A stretch of 9,505 nucleotides of DNA, taken from Oscillospiraceae bacterium. Lineage in GTDB: Bacteria; Bacillota; Clostridia; Oscillospirales; Oscillospiraceae. Under the pieces are notes generated by a model. That model did no database searches, had not been told where the DNA came from, and saw nothing but the letters and a program-made list of their open reading frames with translations. Position numbers and translations under genes: made by a program. This document shows, piece after piece, positions 4,201 to 9,505 of this stretch. The stretch covers positions 1 through 9,505 of the forward strand of contig JAFRUW010000166.1 of assembly GCA_017438675.1 (NCBI GenBank), in the 5' to 3' direction. Within the stretch, counting starts at the first letter, position 1, and each line of letters opens with the position of its first letter.

Positions 4201-7200
4201 TTACGCTGTCAGTGAAACAAGCTCGCCGTAAACGGTGTGCTCGATGCCGTTCAGCGTGTAGACCAGATACGAACGGACAAACCACGTATCACCGGGTTCG
4301 ACCTTTGTCTTGCTCCATGTATAACTGAGTGCCGTGCTCATGCCAACAACCTTTGCCGACAGTTTGACATAATCGGCATTTGCGGCAGTGAGGACTTCCT
4401 TTGTCGGGTCGAAGTTCAGACCGGAGGAAGCAACAAGCCCTGCCTTAACTATTATACCATTTTCAGGCACGGTTGTATAGGAGTTAAATACGGCTTTCTT
4501 CGTGGAGGGATCGTAGGACTTTGACTTGATGATCGCGGTGCCGTGTTCATCGGTGTCATAGTCGTTTCCGGCCGAGGTGACCAACCGGTCGCCGTAAACG
4601 GTCTTCTCTTCGCCGTCCATCAGGTATTTCACATAAGCCCGTGAATACCAGACGTCGCCGGGCTTCACATTTGTCTTGTTCCACGTGTAGCTGACGGAAG
4701 CGACATTGCCTGTGGCCGATGACTTCTTCACATAATCGGCGTTTTCCTCCGTGAGCTCGGTGTCGGGATCGTAGCTTCCGCTGCCCGATGCCGCTACCAG
4801 TCCGGCGGAGATCAGTTTCGCGCCGTCCGGCAGGGTCAGATATGAGACAAACTGAAGCTTTTTCGCATCGACGTTGTAGGTGATCCTCTTCATTATCGCC
4901 GTACCCCTGGCTTCAACTGTCCCCTCGGTGTAAACAGCCCTCACGGTGCAGTCGGACATACTCTTGAAGGATACGTTCTTTCTGTAGGAAAGTATCTCGC
5001 CGTCCAGGAGCCAGCAGGCAAAGTTCTTGCCCTCAACTTCCCTGGCCCTCAGAGGGATGAACACGCTCTGGCTGTACTCCGTAACCGTGGGAGTCTCTTC
5101 TTCCCCGTTATATACGGTTACGGTGTAGTTCACCGGCGCCTCTTTGAACTTTGCGTTTACGGTAATGCTGTTTCCGGTCATAAGCAAGGCATTCACATCC
5201 TCAACGGTCTTGTCCCAGCCGTCAAACACATAGCCGTAATACGGGGTCACATCCGTGGGATAATCCGCCTCTGTGATAGAGGCCGCAGTCATTGTCTTTT
5301 TCACATTGCTGTTGGACATGAAGGTCACAATGCCGGTGATCTGCCGATATCTCGCTTCCAGCGCTGTGGCGCCGTACATCGGGAAGGTGTAGGACACATC
5401 CTCCGTCACCCGTTTGCCGTTGGGCTGATACCAGCCCGTAAACTCATAGCCCGGGTCCGGGGCGCCTGCGGTGACTGTCACCGACTCGCCGTGGGGCACA
5501 GCGGTAAGATCGCTCACGCTTGCGTCGGGGGGAGCGCTGTGACCGTATACCAGGCTCAGGGGATATGTCATCCTCCGGGACTGGGCGTACAGATCCAGGC
5601 TGCCCTCCACCGTATAACTGTCGTCGGGCTTAGCCACTATCTCGTATCCGGGCCTTGCCTCCGTGATAACGGTGAGTACGGTGCCGCCCTTAACGGTGTC
5701 GCCGCTGTTTACAATGGTTCCGCCGTTTTCGTCGTCGTAATTGGCGATAACGGTGACGGTGCATCCCTCGTCCTCATGTGTGGTGACCACGCCGGGGAGT
5801 ATATAGGGCTCGCCCTTCACCTCGAAGCCCGCGCTTTCTCCGCCATGTACTAAATCCAGTCCCGTTCTGTATGTCACTCCGTCTTCAAAAGTGACTTTGA
5901 TCACACAGTTGATCTTGCAAAGCAGATCATACCAGGGCAGATCATAATCTTCAGCTTCTTCCAAATCTGTAAAATAGCCGTTTTCTGCGTATGGGCTCAA
6001 CCCGACCAGACTGTTAAAGTACTCAATACTATCCTCATCAATAAAGTCGGACAGGGAAACACCTGTGCCTTCAATTGTATCTGCAGTCTTTGTAATATGT
6101 TTCGCCACAAGACCGAACTTATAGTTCGCAGGCCCACGACCGGAAGAGTATGCAGGGTTTGCAGGACCGACGATCCAGTCGCAGTATCCATCTCCGTAGT
6201 ATTTTGCAAACTCCCTGTCTATCGGCTCGTCAGAGAATGAATAGAAATATGTCATCCAATTCTGTTCGTCACCGTTTTCATCCGTAAATTCCGGCGGATA
6301 AGGATCTCTCTCGTAGAAAACGTTTCCGTCATCATCCTTGATCAAAACGCTCGTGGCCAGTGATGTGTACCATTCCGTCTCCACGTAGGCAATCGCCGGC
6401 GCCCAATCGTAGAATTCAAGATTCGGGACAAATGACTTCGATTCCAGAGTAATGTTTTCAAAATCGACCTCCTGCCACGGATCATTGATTGGGATATGGC
6501 TGTCATAAAGGTTGTACTCGTCATTATGACCGTTGACATTGATGCTGAGACAAACCGAGAAAATATCGGGATTGTCCGCCTCTGATCCGGCCATTATCTC
6601 ACGGAGATCCGCAAAGGACACGTTTATATCGACAGAATCGTTACCCTGATAGTACTCAAGCGAGCCCTCCGGCATCCTATCGTATGTTATCGCGCCTTCC
6701 CCGAGATTTGCAGTGGCGATCTCGTTTTCATACTCATCAAGGAGTATAAGGGACAATCCGTGATCCTGAATCTCAGGGGAGAAATCCACGTAATAGCTGA
6801 ATGTCCCGTCACTTGTATAATTATTGTTGTACGCAGTGTATTCTTTCCAATTGCCGCCGTCATACAATTCTTCAGACGTAAACACGTGGCTCGTACCCAC
6901 CGCGTCCAGAGTATACTCGGGCAGAACGATGCGCGGTCTTACATCGAACAGAACGCTGGTGATGTAATCGTCCTCTCCCTCGCCGAACCATGCCCGGTAA
7001 TAGAGCGACCTGTCATTATACTGTATCGCCTGGGAATAGGTGAACGCCTGGGCTGTGGCGGCCGCATTGAGCTCGCCGATTTTTTCGTGTTCGCCGGCCT
7101 TAAGAGACCAGAGTTCAAGACGCAGAGGCGTAAAGCTGGTGTTCCAATGAGCCTCATGCGCTGTGTTTTCCGTCGCTCCGCCGCTCTGGGGCTGCTTCGT

Positions 7201-9505
7201 GAACATGGGCCCGGGGTAAGTCACAACGAATACTTCTGACTGGACATATGTGTCGTCGAACTGGGTGTAGTATGCGCGGATCAGATAGACGCCCTCTCCG
7301 GAAGTTGCCGGAAGATCATATGACATGGTGCGTTTCATTTCATTCGCGATGGTCTTGACCACAGAACCGTCAGTGCGTAATATCTGCACTTTTCTGGGAA
7401 CAAAATTCGTGGTCCAGCTTATCGGATATGTGGCAGGGCCTTCAATAAAACTGCCGCTCTCAGGGCTGTTTGTAAAGCCGAGAATTGCAGGACTGATCCG
7501 CAGGTAGGCCATAACGAAATCACGGCTTCCCTCCCCGTAATAGGCGTAAATATAATATGTGTTGTCGCCGTTGGGAGGAACAGCGATATGGAAGCCGTTC
7601 GTGTCATAGCCGGAAGTCAGGACCGCGTCCTCCACCGGGTTATAAAGGCTGTCGCCCACGGTATACTTAATGACGATCTTCTTAGGTACAAAGCTCGTCT
7701 CCCAGTTTATGAGATACTCTCCGGTAAACGTGTCGTAATCATAGAGATAAGGTTCCACATTGAAAACCAGACTGTCCGCTGACACGGTAAAGCCTCTGGA
7801 GATAATATACTCATCGGAGCCGTACCATGCGCGGATATAAAACTCTCCCGGCGCATGTTCGGCTGTAATATCGTAGTCCATGGATGCTTCCAGCGCCGCC
7901 TGCTGTGAATAAAGTATCTGCGGCTCCGGTGTCCCCGCGTCTCCGGTATAGTGCACGACCTCTATCCTTTGAGGAATAAAGCTCGTCTCCCAATGGGCAG
8001 TACTTTTCAGTGTTCCAATATCGATCATGCTGTCCGCAGGCTGAACTGTGAACTGATGCTGTCCGTCCGTCACAGTGAACAGTGCGGAGGAAACATAATA
8101 ATCGCCGCTGTAATAGGCACGGAGGAAGAACGCCTTGCTGCCGTATGCGCTGTTCATCGTATAATCGTTATTTCTCGGAAGCGATGAAAAAGGCGAGGAA
8201 ACTGTATGATCGACCTGAACCGTACCGTCCGGCAATGTATGACAGATTTCCACCTTTGTCGGAGTAAAGTTTGTTTCCCAGGAGACCGTATAGTTATTTG
8301 AGTCACTCTCATAAACTCCGCTCTGAGGCTGGTTTGTGAAGGCCAGAGGGGCGAAGTCGACACTGAACGGAGGCGAATCGACCCAGCCGGAGTTCTGGCT
8401 TGTTCCGTAATACGCGCGGACAAAATGGATGTCGGACGAAAGAAGTATACCGAGACTCACGGGATGCTGATACGCGGGAGTCAGAGTCGTAAAGTATTGC
8501 AGTTCTTCATCGGCAACAACATAAGTGTCCCCTGCGCTGTCCTTCTCATAGTGGCAGATCTCCACCTTGTACGGAGTGAAGCTTGTCTCCCATCCGACCG
8601 TACAGGTAAGAGTATCCGGGTCGATTGGTCCTCCTGTGGGGAATTTAATGAATTTCAGGCTGTCAAGGCTGATCGTAAAGGGCTGGGAGTGAATACAATC
8701 AGAACCCCCATGCCCGTATTTCATGCTCATCACATAGGAATTGCGGCTGGCAATCTGTTCCCATGAAAACTCATAGCTCTTTGCGTTCTGGGAAATAATG
8801 AATACGGGATTGTCGGTGAAAGTAGGTTCACCGTCCACAACACTGTAACCGTATACGGAGATGGCATTATACGGCGTAAAATTCGTGTCCCAGTTTATTG
8901 TGTAGGTCATTGTCTCCGGATCGACGCTTCCGCTTTGCGGCTGGACCGTGATACGCGGAACGGCTTCACCGACATAGAAGTCACGGCTGGTGACATACTG
9001 CTGATCGGGTTCGGAGATACGGTAATATGCCCGGACATAATAGTATCCGGCTCCATAAGATGCTCTCAGATCATAGCTCATGGCTTTGTCCGCATTCACT
9101 CCTTCAGTCCATACGGCGAAGTCCTGATTTTCGGGATTTTCCGCGCGCCTGAATATTGATACACGCATCGGATCAAAGTTGGTCTCCCATGAAACCTCGC
9201 AAATTCGCGTATCAAAGGAGAACTCGCAGTCCTCCGGTTGGATCGTAAAACAAAGACTGGAGTTGCTGATATGGAATGTGTCGCTGTCGACATACATCCG
9301 TCCGGCCGTGATATTATAGTAAGCCCTGATAAAATAATCGCCCTGTCCCCAGCTTGCTTTCATATCTACGCTGAAGTCTTTTCCCAGAGGTGCGTTTCTC
9401 TGGAGCAGCACACTGTCGTCATCTTCGATCCTGCGGACCTCTATCTCTGCAGGAATGAAACTTGTTTGCCATGAGACTGTACAGCTCAGTGTGTCGGGAT
9501 CGAAG
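4201..9505 (-). CDS. Giant repeat-containing surface/secreted protein, 5' end outside window (adhesin-like)
   Basis: The reading frame is open from the right window edge: the first full codon is at 9504-9502 and the stop is TAA at 4203-4201. This gives 1767 visible residues, numbered here from that first codon. The GTG at 9411 is not a real start, because the codons before it already encode a repeat unit (WQTSFIP at residues 12-18). Order of parts: nine tandem beta-rich modules (1-856), an unrecognised acidic and aromatic section (857-1248), InlB/Flg_new-like repeats (1249-1526), and two related C-terminal modules (1534-1767). This is the architecture of large clostridial extracellular adhesin-like proteins, so the role is probably surface binding; the ligand is unknown. 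No enzymatic motif was recognised. The protein ends in GELVSLTA with no LPXTG, no hydrophobic anchor and no basic tail, so anchoring must be N-terminal, noncovalent, or absent. The signal peptide is not visible. The stop is 24 nt before the small peptide gene, with no terminator between them. Confidence 0.9.
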   Translation of the reverse strand, partial: FDPDTLSCTVSWQTSFIPAEIEVRRIEDDDSVLLQRNAPLGKDFSVDMKASWGQGDYFIRAYYNITAGRMYVDSDTFHISNSSLCFTIQPEDCEFSFDTRICEVSWETNFDPMRVSIFRRAENPENQDFAVWTEGVNADKAMSYDLRASYGAGYYYVRAYYRISEPDQQYVTSRDFYVGEAVPRITVQPQSGSVDPETMTYTINWDTNFTPYNAISVYGYSVVDGEPTFTDNPVFIISQNAKSYEFSWEQIASRNSYVMSMKYGHGGSDCIHSQPFTISLDSLKFIKFPTGGPIDPDTLTCTVGWETSFTPYKVEICHYEKDSAGDTYVVADEELQYFTTLTPAYQHPVSLGILLSSDIHFVRAYYGTSQNSGWVDSPPFSVDFAPLAFTNQPQSGVYESDSNNYTVSWETNFTPTKVEICHTLPDGTVQVDHTVSSPFSSLPRNNDYTMNSAYGSKAFFLRAYYSGDYYVSSALFTVTDGQHQFTVQPADSMIDIGTLKSTAHWETSFIPQRIEVVHYTGDAGTPEPQILYSQQAALEASMDYDITAEHAPGEFYIRAWYGSDEYIISRGFTVSADSLVFNVEPYLYDYDTFTGEYLINWETSFVPKKIVIKYTVGDSLYNPVEDAVLTSGYDTNGFHIAVPPNGDNTYYIYAYYGEGSRDFVMAYLRISPAILGFTNSPESGSFIEGPATYPISWTTNFVPRKVQILRTDGSVVKTIANEMKRTMSYDLPATSGEGVYLIRAYYTQFDDTYVQSEVFVVTYPGPMFTKQPQSGGATENTAHEAHWNTSFTPLRLELWSLKAGEHEKIGELNAAATAQAFTYSQAIQYNDRSLYYRAWFGEGEDDYITSVLFDVRPRIVLPEYTLDAVGTSHVFTSEELYDGGNWKEYTAYNNNYTSDGTFSYYVDFSPEIQDHGLSLILLDEYENEIATANLGEGAITYDRMPEGSLEYYQGNDSVDINVSFADLREIMAGSEADNPDIFSVCLSINVNGHNDEYNLYDSHIPINDPWQEVDFENITLESKSFVPNLEFYDWAPAIAYVETEWYTSLATSVLIKDDDGNVFYERDPYPPEFTDENGDEQNWMTYFYSFSDEPIDREFAKYYGDGYCDWIVGPANPAYSSGRGPANYKFGLVAKHITKTADTIEGTGVSLSDFIDEDSIEYFNSLVGLSPYAENGYFTDLEEAEDYDLPWYDLLCKINCVIKVTFEDGVTYRTGLDLVHGGESAGFEVKGEPYILPGVVTTHEDEGCTVTVIANYDDENGGTIVNSGDTVKGGTVLTVITEARPGYEIVAKPDDSYTVEGSLDLYAQSRRMTYPLSLVYGHSAPPDASVSDLTAVPHGESVTVTAGAPDPGYEFTGWYQPNGKRVTEDVSYTFPMYGATALEARYRQITGIVTFMSNSNVKKTMTAASITEADYPTDVTPYYGYVFDGWDKTVEDVNALLMTGNSITVNAKFKEAPVNYTVTVYNGEEETPTVTEYSQSVFIPLRAREVEGKNFACWLLDGEILSYRKNVSFKSMSDCTVRAVYTEGTVEARGTAIMKRITYNVDAKKLQFVSYLTLPDGAKLISAGLVAASGSGSYDPDTELTEENADYVKKSSATGNVASVSYTWNKTNVKPGDVWYSRAYVKYLMDGEEKTVYGDRLVTSAGNDYDTDEHGTAIIKSKSYDPSTKKAVFNSYTTVPENGIIVKAGLVASSGLNFDPTKEVLTAANADYVKLSAKVVGMSTALSYTWSKTKVEPGDTWFVRSYLVYTLNGIEHTVYGELVSLTA
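4204..4905 (-). repeat. Duplicated ~110-residue C-terminal module of the giant protein
   Basis: Two related modules occupy 4905-4543 and 4542-4204. They share GTAI at the start, AGLVA.SG about 35 residues later, then NADYVK, SYTW.KT.V.PGD.W, and Y...G.E.TVYG near the end. By eye nearly half of the aligned positions match. The second ends the protein at GELVSLTA. A conserved paired module at the very C-terminus, where a sorting signal would normally sit, could be a cell-wall or self-association domain, but I do not recognise the family. Confidence 0.7.
4927..5760 (-). repeat. InlB/Flg_new-like (Listeria-Bacteroides) repeats
   Basis: Inside the giant CDS, three copies of the G-[YK]-x-F-x-x-W core of the Listeria-Bacteroides repeat family (Flg_new, Pfam PF09479) can be read: GYEFTGWY (fragment residues 1352-1359), GYVFDGWD (1424-1431) and GKNFACWL (1492-1499). 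Each is followed by a turn and a closing strand such as LEARYRQ, VNAKFKE or VRAVYTE. A more diverged unit with RPGYEIV lies just before them. Such repeats are typical of secreted or surface proteins of Firmicutes, where they often act as spacers between a binding region and a cell-associated region. The function here is inferred from that pattern. Confidence 0.75.
5761..6936 (-). other. Unrecognised ~390-residue section of the giant protein
   Basis: This stretch (fragment residues 857-1248) lies between the tandem modules and the InlB-like repeats. It is not repetitive and lacks the W-x-T-F-x-P signature. It is rich in Asp, Glu, Tyr and Trp, with segments such as EDYDLPWYDLLC and KYYGDGYCDWIVGP. 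Short strand-like stretches (TFSYYVDFSPE, IFSVCLSINVNG) suggest a beta-rich, possibly carbohydrate-binding-like or ligand-binding domain. I cannot assign a family and see no catalytic motif. It ends in a strand-rich piece (VIKVTFEDGVTYRTGLDL) that may be a separate small domain linking to the InlB-like part. Confidence 0.5.
6937..9505 (-). repeat. Nine tandem ~96-residue beta-sandwich-like modules with W-x-T-[SN]-F-x-P signature
   Basis: This is protein-level repetition inside the giant CDS. Approximate unit limits are 9505-9265 (cut by the window edge), 9264-8962, 8961-8668, 8667-8356, 8355-8068, 8067-7780, 7779-7492, 7491-7219 and 7218-6937. Each unit opens with a [FI]T.QPQSG-like strand. 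It then has a strand ending in the signature (WETNFTP, WETSFIP, WETSFVP, WTTNFVP, WNTSFTP and similar). It closes with an aromatic strand such as YYVRAYYG or FYIRAWYG and a final FTVS-like strand. The signature tryptophans fall at fragment residues 12, 106, 205, 305, 409, 505, 601, 697 and 787, giving spacings of 94, 99, 100, 104, 96, 96, 96 and 90. The pattern resembles Ig-like or fibronectin-like stacked domains, but I do not recognise a named family. DNA identity between units looks low, so the duplications are old. Confidence 0.85.

Noticed and set aside
9409..9411. GTG as the start of the giant gene
   Set aside because: The frame stays open to the window edge and the codons upstream encode the first part of another repeat unit, including WQTSFIP, so the gene begins outside the window.
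6937..9505. Periodic DNA as CRISPR or recent tandem duplication
   Set aside because: The period of about 290 bp reflects protein modules; the DNA is diverged, with no short identical repeats and unique spacers.

Overview
All genes lie on the minus strand, so the window reads right to left. Layout, translational style and protein families point to an anaerobic Firmicute of class Clostridia (Oscillospiraceae, Ruminococcus or Lachnospiraceae type, moderate GC, probably gut or rumen). The main pointers are the InlB/Flg_new-type surface repeats, the clostridial YEKPEMEV-type small peptide, and the ER/SipW-type signal peptidase. The lineage is inferred from these families; there is no rRNA or housekeeping marker in the window.

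Region A (9505 down to 4201) is the 3' part of a giant, presumably extracellular, repeat protein. It is open at the right edge, and 1767 residues are visible. It has nine copies of a roughly 96-residue beta-rich module carrying a W-x-T-[SN]-F-x-P signature, then an unrecognised section of about 390 residues. Three InlB/Flg_new-like repeats and two C-terminal modules of about 110 residues follow. No LPXTG sorting signal and no C-terminal membrane anchor are present.

Region B (4200 to 1) is a compact operon that looks like a ribosomally made, modified peptide (RiPP-like) system. Only 24 nt after the giant gene comes a 32-codon peptide gene. Its N-terminal half carries the Y-x-x-P-x-[LM] motif recognised by PqqD-type RRE domains, and its C-terminal half is very acidic and cysteine-free. 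A perfect 10-bp hairpin with a short U run follows it. Then come, with overlapping ends: an HprK-like P-loop kinase, a stand-alone PqqD-like peptide-binding protein, an ER-type (Ser/His) S26 signal-peptidase homologue, an ABC exporter without a C39 protease domain, and a nucleotidyltransferase-fold protein (NTP_transf_5 type) running off the left edge.

Working model (inference): the PqqD protein holds the precursor, the kinase and/or nucleotidyltransferase modify it, the S26 peptidase cuts it, and the ABC protein exports it. The hairpin lets the precursor be made in excess over the enzymes. No lasso cyclase, radical SAM enzyme, YcaO or lanthionine synthetase is visible, so if this is a RiPP pathway its chemistry is not one of the standard classes, unless the maturase lies left of the window. 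The coding space is almost full; the only gaps are 4177-4200 and 3990-4077.
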